Positions 20,011-30,908 of a DNA stretch of 64,000 nucleotides are shown here, piece by piece (position 1 is the stretch's first letter; the number at the start of each line of letters is the position of its first letter). The stretch comes from Halicephalobus mephisto (lineage: Eukaryota; Nematoda; Chromadorea; Rhabditida; Panagrolaimidae). The DNA lies in contig SWDT01000070.1 in NCBI GenBank assembly GCA_009193035.1, positions 62,001-126,000 on the forward strand, written 5' to 3'. The notes below the pieces were generated by a model, which was not told the DNA's origin, did no database searches, and was given only the letters and a program-made list of their open reading frames with translations. The position numbers and the translations under genes were made by a program.

Positions 20011-23000
20011 CTACTTCGGGATGTGATTCAATCCGGCCGTGTTTTTCCAGGTGTAAGTGGGGGCTCCAGGAGAGTAGCACGTGTTGTCTTCGAGAACCCT
20101 CTCTCCTTCGACGTAGTAGGCGATGTAAAAATTGCACATTTCCATGTCTCCTGTTCCTCCGACAGAAATATCCCTAAAATACAAAATAATTAATTAACTA
20201 ATTACTGTAATTTACCGATTTTCGTCGTTTTTCATCGTGCATTTGCTCGCGATGATATCTCCTGGTTGGATTATCATTGACGAATTTTCTACTGGAGCGA
20301 AGAGTTGGGGTAGTTGAGGGTCTCTTCGACCGACCAAGTACCAATGATCCTCTCCAGTTTCAGAATCTTCGGCGATGACGTAGCCAGCCACATCGACTCC
20401 GCGTTTGTGGGTGTGGACTCTGTAGGCGAAGGGATGCATGACCACAGGTTCGTCAACAACACAAGCTGCTTCGAAATTAGTCGTTTCATGGGCTTTTACA
20501 GTACCCCCAGTCACAACCAGAAGAGTTGCAGCTGTCCTCGGTTGGGGCACGATAGTGGAGACGATTCTGAGCCCGGAGTAGTCTTCTTTCGGTTCTTCGT
20601 GCATGTAGTGGACTTGGAGGATTAAATTTCTACTGTTGTAAGGACCTCCGACTTTGTACCCAACTCCAGAAGGCAGTTGGAAGTGAGGAGCATCCTTGGC
20701 CCAAGCGAAGAGGATATTCGACTTCGAGTTGCAGACGGGGCTCTGGAGGTAGCCCGATGGACCAGATGACATCTCCCCACAGTCCCTAAATATAAAACAA
20801 AACTAATTTTTCAAAAATTAAACATTCTTGACGAGACCAATATTTGAAATTTCCCAAAAAATTAATGAATTCAATTTTGTTTGATTGTCCAAAAATAACG
20901 AATTTACAGAAATTTTATAAAAAATCAAAATTAATTTAAAATACAGTTGAATCTCAATATAAGGCACCCTCAAGGGACCGGACAAATCGTGTTTTATAAC
21001 CTGGGGTGTCTTATATCGAGGGTCGAATATGACTAAAATTCCTTAAAATCGTGTCTTATAGCCTGGGTGTCTTATATTGAGGGTCGAATATGACTAAAAT
21101 TCCTTAAAATCATGTTTTATAGCCTGGGGTGTCTTATATCGAGATTCCACTGTATTTTTTAAAAATTAAATAAACCAACCACGCAGGGACGTCACTTCCC
21201 GGATCGTCACATCCGAAAAGCAAAATGTGATGGACGTGGTGAGCATCGGCCAAGGCTTTGAAATCCACTGAAAATAAAAATCACTATATTATTATAGAAA
21301 ATAAAACCTCATCAAATTCTAAAAATACTATCTTATCAAAAATTTCAAAATTAAATTTCTAGACTTTTTCAATTTTTTTATTCTAAAATTTCTTAAAATG
21401 TCAAAAAAAATATTTTAATAACAATTCTTAGTTTTCCATTCGAGACCAAAAAATCCAAAATTAATTTGTATTTTTAAAATTGTTAATTTTTTTTATTTTA
21501 AAATTGTAAATTTTTTAAAAAATGTTTCAAAAAAAATTTATTTTTCTAAAAATGTTTTAAAAAGAATTTTTTATTTTTTTAAATATTTCAAAAAGAATTT
21601 TTTATTTTTCTAAAAATGTTTTAAAAAATTTTTTTATTTTTTTAAAAATGTTTCAAAAAATTTTTTAGAATTTTCTACTCAAGATCGGAAACTGTAATTT
21701 AGGTTTTAATTACGTGTACAAGATTACCGAAAACATTTATTGGCTTCTGAATCATAATTTTACAAAAAATAGGATTTTCGTAAAATTCGAAAATTGCTGT
21801 AATGTGAATTTTTAGAATTTTTCGAAATTAAAAAATCCAACTTTTACGCAATTTTAAAAATTCGAAAAAAAAAATTTATTTAAAATTATTTTTGGAATTT
21901 TCCAAAAATATAAATTTTATTTTTAAATAATTTTGTAATTTTTAAAATAACATTCAAAAAATTTTAATTTTGTAAAAAATTTGACATTTTTATATTTTTA
22001 AAATTAAAACTGAAAATTTTAAAATTTAATTTTTATTTAACTTCGAAAAATATTTATTTTTAATTTTCTAAAAATATTTGACATTTTTAAAACTTGTCAT
22101 TTAAAATTAAAAATTATAAAATACAATTTTTAATTACTTTTTAAAAACCTCAAAAATATTCAGTAAATTTTTTAAATTTTGTATTATATTCTATAATCTT
22201 ATCCAAACATCGTAAACAAGAAAATTGGCCTTTGGCAATTTACTTTTTTTTATAAAAAATTTACGGAAATATTGTACTTTAAAATAATTTAATTTTTTTA
22301 ATTAAAAAAATACTGTATTTTTAAATAATTTAATTTTTAAAAAATACTAAAAATTACTGTATTTTTAAATAATCCAATTTTTTTAATTTAAAAATTACTG
22401 TATTTTGAATAAAAATTAAAAAATATTTTTAAAAGTTTTAAAACAATTACCCGTTTTTTCCAGATTACAGTATTGCTTACAAATGTTCTCCGTGCATTTT
22501 TCAAAAACGAAACTAAAACCGAAAAATTTTTGAAATGCCAGTTTGCCTCAGGCCATGTTTCAGGCAGATTATTCAATTGCACGCATTTTTGGATTTTGAA
22601 TGAAAAAAATTATTTGCATCAAAATCAAAATTTAAAAAAAAAACAAAATATTATCTGATTACGGTAAAAAATCAAAATTTACCTATGTAATGTGGCTGAT
22701 TACGGTCAAGTGGAAAAGCTGCACAAAGATAAGTTTCATTCTGAAAACAATAATATTATTAAATTTTAAATAATTTCTACCATAAAAAAATTTCGAAATA
22801 AATTTTTAGAATATTTCAAAAAAATCAAAAATTTCAATTTTTTTCATTTTTAAAATTTCGACAAAGTTTTAAAAAATTACAATTTTTTTACAATATTCTG
22901 TAAAAATCAAAAATTTTAGAAAATTCAAAATTTTAGAAAATTCAAAAATTTTAGAGAATTTTAATTTTTAAAAACTCACGGTTTTCAACGTGACCCCAGG

Positions 23001-23201
23001 CATTCTGAGTTCGTTAGTTTCAATTTCTGCTTCGACGGATTCTTCGATTTCGAATCCGGCCGGGATTCTGACATCTTGAAGACCCGGAGGAGGTCTCGCA
23101 TTCGGGACCTTGTGGGGTTCTCTCCCGAACCCGAATATCCCCCCTTCTACCGTAACCAGATTCAGAATCAGACAAACTAGAATCCCCGTTTGCCGTGACA
23201 T
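20011..23201 (-). CDS. pghm-1: Peptidylglycine alpha-hydroxylating monooxygenase (PHM)
   Basis: Five exons: 23201-22980, 22740-22683, 21267-21180, 20785-20216, 20173-20011; 1101 bases, 366 residues, all junctions in frame. A signal peptide (ILVCLILNLVTV) directs it to the secretory pathway. It hydroxylates C-terminal Gly-extended neuropeptides, the first amidation step. All copper ligands known from rat PHM are present: HHVHHILLFGC (H106/H107, CuH), ILQVHY (H182), YRVHTHKRG (H247/H249, CuM) and DMEMCNFYIAYY (M325). Conserved cysteines pair as in the family (LFGCDD, DCGEMSSG, SPVCN, AACVV, MCNFY). There is no lyase (PAL) domain, so the product is monofunctional like C. elegans PGHM-1. The start ATG follows a TTTCAG acceptor by 13 bases, suggesting trans-splicing. 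The third intron holds a MITE. Confidence 0.95.
20942..21154. mobile_element. MITE with CAGT(T/G)GAATCTC(A/G)ATATAAG termini in a PHM intron
   Basis: The left end TACAGTTGAATCTCAATATA and the inverse of the right end (TACAGTGGAATCTCGATATA) form terminal inverted repeats of about 28 bp (continuing AGGCACC / AGACACC), flanked by TA. Inside, a block of about 64 bp with GTCTTATATCGAGGGTCGAA and TATGACTAAAATTCCTTAAA is repeated in tandem. CAGTxGAAxCTCGATATAA-type ends are typical of non-autonomous pogo/Tc-mariner elements. It is 213 bp long with no coding capacity. Confidence 0.8.
21290..22680. repeat. Long AT-rich second PHM intron with short arrays
   Basis: The second PHM intron spans 22682-21268. 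About 21440-21665 is an array of roughly 38-bp units (TTTTTCTAAAAATGTTTTAA plus AAAGAATTTTTTA). Other blocks are A/T-rich without periodicity. A palindromic-looking stretch at 22535-22570 (TGCCTCAGGCC...TCAGGCAG) is the only GC-rich spot. Confidence 0.5.
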
Positions 23202-23339
23202 TTCCAATTCAGAACTGAAACAGCCAGTTTTTCCAGCAGCTATGTTGGCCAAATACGATCAATAAAGACCAGGGGCGGGCCGCAATTGAGAACAAAACTC
23301 ACATGAAAACTATGGCAAAATTTAAAAATATTAATCCGT

Positions 23340-25303
23340 AAATTTTAAAAAGATTATAAAAAATGAAAAAAATTCCTAAAAAAATCAGAAAATTTAATTT
23401 TTTTATAAAAAATTTCTAAAATTTAATTTTTTTTAATAAAAAATCAGAAAAATTAATTTTTTTTATAAAAAATTCCAAAAATTAATTTTTTTATAAAAAA
23501 TTCCAAAATTTATATTTTTATAAAAATTTCTAAAATTTAATTTTTTATATAAAAAATTAGAAAAATTAATTTTTTTTTATATAAAAATTCCAAAATTGTT
23601 TTTTTAATAAAAAAGTTTTAAAATTGTTTTTTTAAATAAAAAATTGAAAGAATTAGATTTCTAAAAATTAATTTTTTTGAACATGTTATTCGTTGAAATC
23701 CATCTTGTTAAATATTCATCAAAAATAAAAAAATCGAAGAAATATTTTGAAAAATGAACTCCTGATGGGAAATCCCCAAAGCCCTCAGGGGTCCGGAAAT
23801 TTAAAAAGTACGAATGAAATGTTATACAAAAATTTAAATTTTTTGAATAAAAAATTTTTAAAAATAATAAAAATATTAATTTTCAAAAGTTAAATTTATT
23901 TAAAAAATAATTTAATAAAGATTAAAAATTAATTTTTTTTGGAAAAATTTAATAAATATTTAAAATTAATTTTTAATTTTTGGAAAATTTTAAATTTAAT
24001 TATTATTAAATACAGGTGAAATTAAAGAAAAAAATATTTTAAATTTTAAAATTCGGGGAAAAAATAATTTAAAATTAAATTTTATTATGGAAATTTTAAA
24101 CACGATAAAGTTCCTTTTTTCAGTTTTAGCTGGAATGAGGAAATGTCAAAACAAAAAACAGAAGTAATTTAATAATTTTTATTCAAACAATAAAACAAGG
24201 ATATAATTCATATAGTAATTTCTGGCACAAAACTGAAAATTTTATTCTTATCCTACAGTATACCACGCTCCCTGATATTCAGGTTATCGCTTCAGGTCCC
24301 TTCTTTTCGGTTTAGATTATTTCTATTTCTATCTTAACTGGTTTTTAATCAATATAATTCTCTATTATTAAATTACTGTTGGAAAAAATAATAACTTTTA
24401 TTCAAATAATAAAACAAGGATATAATTCATATAGTAATTTCTGACACAAAACCGATAATTTTATTCTTATCCTACAGTATGCCACGTTCCCTGATATTCA
24501 GGCTATCGCTTCGGGTCCCTTCTTTTCGGTTTAGTTTTTTGTCCCAAAAAAGATAAAAGAACAAAGATAAAAATCAAATTCCGTCTTAAAATGTCAGATA
24601 GTAACAAAATCGATTATTTATCAGTAAAACTAGAATTTAATCCAAAAAGCAGTCAGATGACTGAAATCAACTTTCATCATGACATTTTTCAAAATCTCGA
24701 TGAATTTATTTCTGAATATCGGCGAAATTTGATGCAAAAAAAATAATTTTACAAATAATTAAAATCAATTTTAATTGTGAAAAATTAAAAAATTACGGTA
24801 AAGTCATTTATTATAAAAAATCAAAATTTTATTAATTTATTTCTTACTGTATAAAACCAACCATAACAAGTTCCAATTTCATCATCACAAAAAATTTATA
24901 AAAAAAAATAAAAATCATCATTGCAAAAATTTTATAAAAAAAAATAAAAATCATCACAAAATTTTATAAAAAAAATAAAAATCTTCACAAAAATTTATAA
25001 AAAAATAAAAATCATTATTATTTGGTTACAATTTCCATCAAATACCAAATATCTATGAAAAACAACTACCATATCACATTTCGCAATTGCTAAAAACCAA
25101 AAATTACATTTTTTATTAAAATCTTCAAATCTCCAATTTTCAAAAATCACCACTTATGTTTCGATCCAAATCAGATTAATTTTTTATATTTCCCAAAAAT
25201 CAGAACCATTGCATCAAAAGTGAAAAAACCAACATTCACTCGAATTTCCAAAAGTGAATCTCAAAAATCAAAAAAGTGAATTAACACATTTTACCCTACA
25301 TCA
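23340..25303. other. AT-rich spacer with two arrays and a duplicated 138-bp block
   Basis: About 23390-23650 is an array of roughly 28-32-bp units (TTTTTTATAAAAAATTCCAA plus AATTAA). About 24880-25020 is an array of CATCATTGCAAAAATTTTAT-type units. Two near-identical 138-bp blocks lie at 24178-24315 and 24397-24534 and are annotated separately. No protein-coding gene is visible. Confidence 0.5.
24178..24534. repeat. Two direct copies of a 138-bp conserved block
   Basis: Copies 24178-24315 and 24397-24534 (offset 219) differ at only about ten positions. Both contain AAACAAGGATATAATTCATA, TAGTAATTTCTG(G/A)CACAAAA, CTTATCCTACAGTAT and end GGTCCCTTCTTTTCGGTTTAG. The mild GC content and low divergence compared with the surroundings suggest either a recent duplication or selection. 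Read on the minus strand each copy ends near AATAAAAG. It is not an SL RNA, U6 or tRNA that I recognise. Confidence 0.6.
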
Positions 25304-28300
25304 TCAAAACTTAGTCACCAAGACCGTTGCCGTTCCAAAATCGTCCGCAGCATCTACCGTAATCGCTTTTTGATTTTCTCTACTATCTTCAAGTTTCGCT
25401 CTCAATTGAGCACAATCATCTCGCATTTTCGTTATCTGTTCCACCAATACTTGTTTTCTAATTTCTTGCCTGTGGCATTCATCACAATTTTGATCTAAAT
25501 TTTCCAAAACACCATTAATATTCACAATTTTCTCAGCATCTTTAACATCAAAAATCGGGCCTTTAGGAGGAGGAGGTGGTGGCAATTTCGGTCTCGGGGT
25601 ACTTGAACTTCTATCAGTCCTTGAAGTAGAAGATGAATTTATCTGTTCATCATGAAAAATTATATCCGCTTGTAATTCTTGTAATCTATTAGTTAATTCG
25701 GATATTTGTCTTTGTTCTTCTGCTATTTCCTCAATCAATTGATTCTGAATAGTTAACAAATGTTTTTCCAATCTAGGTCCAGATTCACATATACTAATAT
25801 TTTCTGGTTCAATCGTCGAAGAACATGGTTCTTCATCGTCTTTAGAATCACGAGAAACCGTTTTCAACTAAAACCCCGAATAATGTAATGCAATTAATTA
25901 ATTAACCAATTACCTTTCTCTTGAGGATTGTTATTCCTTGTTGAACCTCCCACATTTCTTGTTCTTTCAATTTCGTATCCAAGTTCTGCTGCCTCAACAA
26001 CAGTACTTGATCATTTATTTCCTCAAGCAAATATTGTTGTTTTGAAATTTCTTCTGTCAATTCAACATAAGAATCCGGAGGATTTGCTGTAATCTCCGCT
26101 ACTGTCAGTGGTTTCACATATCTAAAAAATTAAAGTTATTTTTTGTATTCAAATTTTTAATTTTAAAAATACTTTCTTCAATAATTTAAAAACATTCTTC
26201 TAATTAAAAAAATTATTTTTTATATGATTTAAAAAAATTATTTTTTATATGATTTAAAAAATACTTTTTTCTTTAATAATTTAAAAAATATTATTATTTT
26301 AATAATTTAAAAAGTACTTTTTTCAATGATTTAAAAATATCTTTTAAAAATTAATTCACTTAAAAAAGTTAAAAATCGTTCATGACTGATTACATTAACT
26401 ACCTAATTGAGACAAGTGTACCTGAATCTAGATGTCACGTATTTCCATGTCTACAATCTTTTTTAAACGTCAAAAAACTATTAAAAATTTCATCAATTAT
26501 TTTCCTTCCAAAAAATATAAAATTGACCAAACTTGTTCATTTTTTTGCTGGAACTTATAGTATACTTTTTTCAAAAACCAAATTTAACCACTTTTCCGTC
26601 ATTTTCAAAATTGGAACCACACTGCTGATAACGCTGATTTTCTTTCTTGCCCCCCTTTGTCAAATCGCGCACGAAAGACGCCTCCGGGGCTTCTATCGAT
26701 CTGATTTTTCTTTATCGAGACATCCAGAATTTAAAAAACTTATTTCTATTTTAGACTAATTTTATAAAATATGATTTATCTATTAAGATATTTCATTTTT
26801 TATTTTTTAATTTCACAAGTAATCGGATTTGGAACAGACAAAATCGAAATTCCTGGTTGTCCCGATTTAGCTTCTCTTCCTGGAGATTTAAACACATTGG
26901 ATACCGAAGATTTATCAAATTTGAAATGTTTCTGTAGCTCTATCGAAGACGAAGAATTACAAAATTTTAAAGGAATCAATGTCAATTGTATTTTCGGATC
27001 CAAATTAGAGGATTTACTCGACGCTCTTGCCGCCATTGATGACGTCAACCAAACCGTCTACAGGGTAAGGATTAAAGTCAAATTTTCTAAAATCAATTTT
27101 TTTAGATATCTCTTGACCACGTAGAAATCACACAATCAGAAGATCCAATTACTCTTGAAGAAATTCTATCTTCAAATTCACTTCGAACACTTCAAGAACT
27201 TGAAATCAAAGATTGTCGAGGTCAACTTATTGAAAAAACAGAAAACCCAATTATTGAATTCAGCAGTTTTCCATTTTTGGAATCTATAACAATCGAAAAC
27301 TGTAATCTCGAAAACATTCCTGGATATCTACTTGCTCAAACCAAAATATTAAAATCCCTACTACTACCAGAAAATAAAATAAATAAAATCAACCAACAAG
27401 AACTAGAATCTGTAGCAGATACTGTAAGTTAAAAAAAATCTCCAAAATTATTTAAAAAATTACTTTCTAAATTACTTAAAAAAAAATTTTCAAAATTATT
27501 TTAAAAATAAATTTTCTAAATTACTTAAAAAATAAATTTTCTAAATTATTTAAAATTTAAATCCTTAAATTTCAGCTTGAATTACTTGATCTAACATCAA
27601 ATGTCATCACTACGGTAGAATCTAGATCTATTTCTCAATTGGAAAATTTAAAAACACTTCTAATTGGCGAACATAACTATGCAGAAGATTCATTATTAGA
27701 ACAAATTAGTCAACTAAAAAACTTAGAAGTGAGTCATAATTTTTTTTAAAATTAAAAAACTCGTTTTAGATTTTGGACATGACACGTATGGATGGACTAA
27801 ATAGTCTTTCAAACATAAAATTCGGGGATAATGGAAAAAATTTACGACAATGGATTTTAACTGGATGTAATTTAAAACTAATTAATGAAACCGATTTCGA
27901 CGGATTAGAAAACTTAGAAGAACTTGATCTTCGAGTTAATCTTCTTGAAGCTATTGAATCTGGTTCATTTTCTTCATTAAAAAATTTACGAATTTTATCA
28001 TTAGCTGGGAATTTTCTTAGAGAATTTCAACTTGAATCAAATCTTTGGACAGGATTAGAAAACTTAGAATCCCTTGATTTAGGATGGAACGAAATCAGAA
28101 TATTACGATCTCATTCTTTTCAACCACTAGGAACTACTCTCAAGAGTCTCAGCCTCAGGCACAATGAAAAATTAAATCAAGTAAGTACTTTATTTAATTG
28201 TTTAATTTCTAAAATTACTTCTAGATTGAAATTGGTGCTTTTGATGGACTTTCTGAATTGCAATTTTTAAATCTTAGCGGAACAAACTTGAAAGAAATTC

Positions 28301-30323
28301 AAAAATCCACTTTCGAACAACTTTCTTCCCTCGAGGTTTGCGAATTTTCCCTTTTCAAAAATGACCTATTGTTTAGGAATTACATTTATCCGAAAGCCAG
28401 ATTGCTTTTATCGAACCTGGATCTTTTGAAAACATGAAAGAAACTTTGGAAAAACTAAGTTTGAACAACAACAAACTTACAAAATTAGAAAAATCTGTTT
28501 TAAAACCATTATTAAAATTAGAAGAAATTAATCTTAGTCAAAATCCATGGATTTGTGATACCGAAATTTGGGGATTAATTGATTGGATAAGAAAAACATA
28601 TATATCCGCAGCTGAATCTTCTAGACAATTTTTCCTATTCGATTCAAATTCTACCCAATGTGCCAGACCTTATTCCAAACAAAATACCGTATTACTAGAA
28701 CTCAAAAAATCAGATCTTTTACCTTATGACGAATCAACTGACACAACAACTCAAAAAACTACCACTACAACATCTGATTTCGACATCGAAAATGTAACTT
28801 CTATTAATTTCGACGACGTAAGTTACAGTATACTGTACAAATCACTAGTCTAATTTTCAGCTTTTCCATGTTATCGGACAAGAAGGAAACGAAACTTTAG
28901 ATTTCATCGAAGACAAAAAAAAACCAAAATACGATATAAATGTCGTCAGATATGGTCAAAAAACAACCAGCAAAAACCCGACAAATTCATTATTTGCTAC
29001 AGTAACTGTAACATTATTAGTTATTGTAACAATTGTCGGAATTTTGTTAGTTGTCAGACAAAATGTAAGTTTTTTTTAAATTATTTTAAACATTTAATCA
29101 AATTTCAGAAAACTAGGCAAAAAAATTCAGAAAAATCTCAAAATGCAGAAACTACAACTGTGTAATTTTTTAAATTAAAAAAATCCGGTTAAATTTTTAA
29201 AATATAATTATGTAAATAAAAATTAATATATAAACCAACTTTTTAAATGGCATTTGATCGAAAAAATATATCGGTTTAATTTCACCAGTATTCGAATCAT
29301 CACCCGGAGCAGCATTCAGAATAAAAATACGAATTACATTTTTCGTGACTGACAACATTGCCTGAAGGAGGACTCCTAAAGCACCCAGAGTCATTTTATT
29401 TTCTTTTTGCTGAAATTTTTCCTGTATTAATCATTCCAAAAATCACCATTACCTTTTGAATAACGTGTTTTGCATGAAGAAAAACATAACCAAGTAAATA
29501 AAAATTTTCCTTAGGGGCTAAAGACAACATTTCCTTCAATTTTCCCGCCGTTTCACATGTACAAATAGCGTCTGATTTGCAAATACAGGTTTCAGCAATA
29601 CTCTCGAACGATCCCGGTTCAAACGGGGTAAATCTAAGGACATGTTCCGGAAGTTGTCTCAGAAATCTCTTCAACAAACCCGCAGCATCATGAGGATCCA
29701 CAAATTCCAATTTTCCTCCTGAATTCGATAATTTCTCAAGTTCATCTAAGCGAGTTATAGGGGCCGATACTCTGTATATTCCCTCCATATCCAATCCTGA
29801 AAAAGCAATTAATCCAAATATAAACCTTTCCATATAACAATCCATAAACAATTGCACAACATGTAAATCTTCACATGTACAAATCTCTATATATCAATTC
29901 GCGCGTATAAACATCCATATGTGGACTTTCATATATAAATCTTCATATTTTTGTATATAGATTTTGTACACAAATCCTCACACACGGACGTTCATATACA
30001 AACCTAAATAAATTTCCGTATAAATTCTTACGGATAATTACAAAGGTTATAAATCATTATAACTCTCATATATGAGGCTATATATAGACTTATTTTTTGC
30101 ATAATTTCCACAAAAACCAACCTTCTGATTCTACATAATCTATACATTGTCTAACAACTGCCGGAATCGGAACTCCATCATAGCATCTGTTATTTCTGAC
30201 AGCTACAGTCAGCGGTACTCCAAGGACTTGTTTTCCCGCTACTCCTGGATTTCTATCCACAGAATCCGATCTTCCTTGTTTGGACAATTTTTTTTCTTTG
30301 TTTTTCTTCCCAAATAACATCAT
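25304..30323 (-). CDS. rlip-1: RalBP1/RLIP76-type RhoGAP with Ral-binding coiled coil
   Basis: Five exons: 30323-30122, 29796-29453, 29409-29240, 26121-25914, 25867-25304; 1488 bases, 495 residues, all in frame. RhoGAP domain about residues 33-235: VPLTVAVRNN..YDGVPIPAVV, IDYVESEGLDMEGIYRVSAP with arginine finger R76, then GLLKRFLRQLPEHVL. The Ral-binding part follows: YVKPLTVAEITANPPDSY, EEISKQQYLLEEINDQ, EMWEVQQGITILKRK, matching MKPLRW...LWEVQRILTALKRK of RLIP76. The C-terminus has a coiled coil (QNQLIEEIAEEQRQISEL), a PPPPPPKGP tract and a second helical region. Expected role: Ral effector down-regulating Rac/Cdc42 at membranes. Odd: after NKMTLGALGVLLQAML the canonical FGP segment is absent and a Cys-rich insert (CICKSDAICTC) interrupts the GAP core. 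The third intron (3.1 kb) contains another gene. Confidence 0.93.
26771..29165 (+). CDS. Single-pass LRR transmembrane protein nested in the RLIP intron
   Basis: Eight exons: 26771-27064, 27106-27423, 27576-27728, 27770-28180, 28225-28335, 28377-28817, 28861-29064, 29109-29165; 1989 bases, 662 residues. Every one of the seven introns is phase 0 and most are 40-45 bp. Signal peptide at 1-21 (RYFIFYFLISQVIG); an LRRNT-like Cys cluster (LKCFCSSIEDEELQNF); leucine-rich repeats about 95-500 such as LEELDLRVNLLEAIESGSF, LRILSLAGNFLREF, LESLDLGWNEIRIL; a C-terminal cap (NPWICDTEIWGLIDWI, QCARPY); a Thr-rich stalk (TTQKTTTTTS); one membrane helix at about 619-641; and a tail of about 21 residues ending ETTTV. 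The final TTV fits a class I PDZ ligand. Likely a cell-surface adhesion or receptor protein; the exact orthologue is unknown. An AATAAA at 29215-29220 lies just before the host exon at 29240. Confidence 0.9.
29215..29220 (+). terminator. Poly(A) signal of the nested LRR gene
   Basis: AATAAA lies 50 bases after the LRR stop and about 20 bases before the antisense RLIP exon boundary at 29240, so the nested transcript probably ends at or inside antisense of the host exon. Confidence 0.55.
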
Positions 30324-30908
30324 ATTTCACCAGTAATCAATATAACTAGAATAAATCCGACAATCTAATGTGCATTGTCTGTTTTTCCCTCAGGCACCAC
30401 TCAGAGACAATTGACCAAATCCTTCTCTCGATCGTTTACACCTCCTTCACGTTTTATAGTTTCTAAAAACAAAAATTTCTTTCAAAAATACGTCGCGTTC
30501 GAATTGAATAATTCAGGCTCTAAATGTGATGCACTTCGTTCCCTAAAAATCCACGTCGGACAAACAACAAATACTGATCGACACGCTGCTTTTGTCAGAT
30601 TATTCTTGTTCTTGTTAATAGTCCCGCCCTAAAAATATGACAAATTTGGTAATTTCAAACACCGGAAAAACTTTTTTCAGGAGAAATAAAATAAACAAAG
30701 CGATTTTTGACGCTTTTTCAAATTTTCGAAATTTTTCAATAAACAATTGAGCAATATAACAAGCGCCACGGATTAACATTCAAAAAAAATATAAATTTTC
30801 AGGATCCCGAAAAGGAATAATTTGACTGATTACAGTCCATATATAATCCTTTTCAAAAATCCTAAAAATTCTAATAAAGCTTTTTCAAAAAACTCAAAAA
30901 TATTCAAA
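30324..30908. other. Spacer between RLIP start and taxilin end
   Basis: The RLIP promoter should lie here. The block 30370-30630 is more balanced in composition (CGGACAAACAACAAATACTG) but no frame is convincing. A conserved-looking ACTGATTACAGTCCATATAT lies near 30823. No promoter element can be assigned. Confidence 0.35.

Noticed and set aside
26382..26759. 125-codon plus-strand frame just upstream of the LRR gene
   Set aside because: It lies in the expected promoter of the LRR gene, has no splice context, and its composition follows the local A/T-rich DNA.
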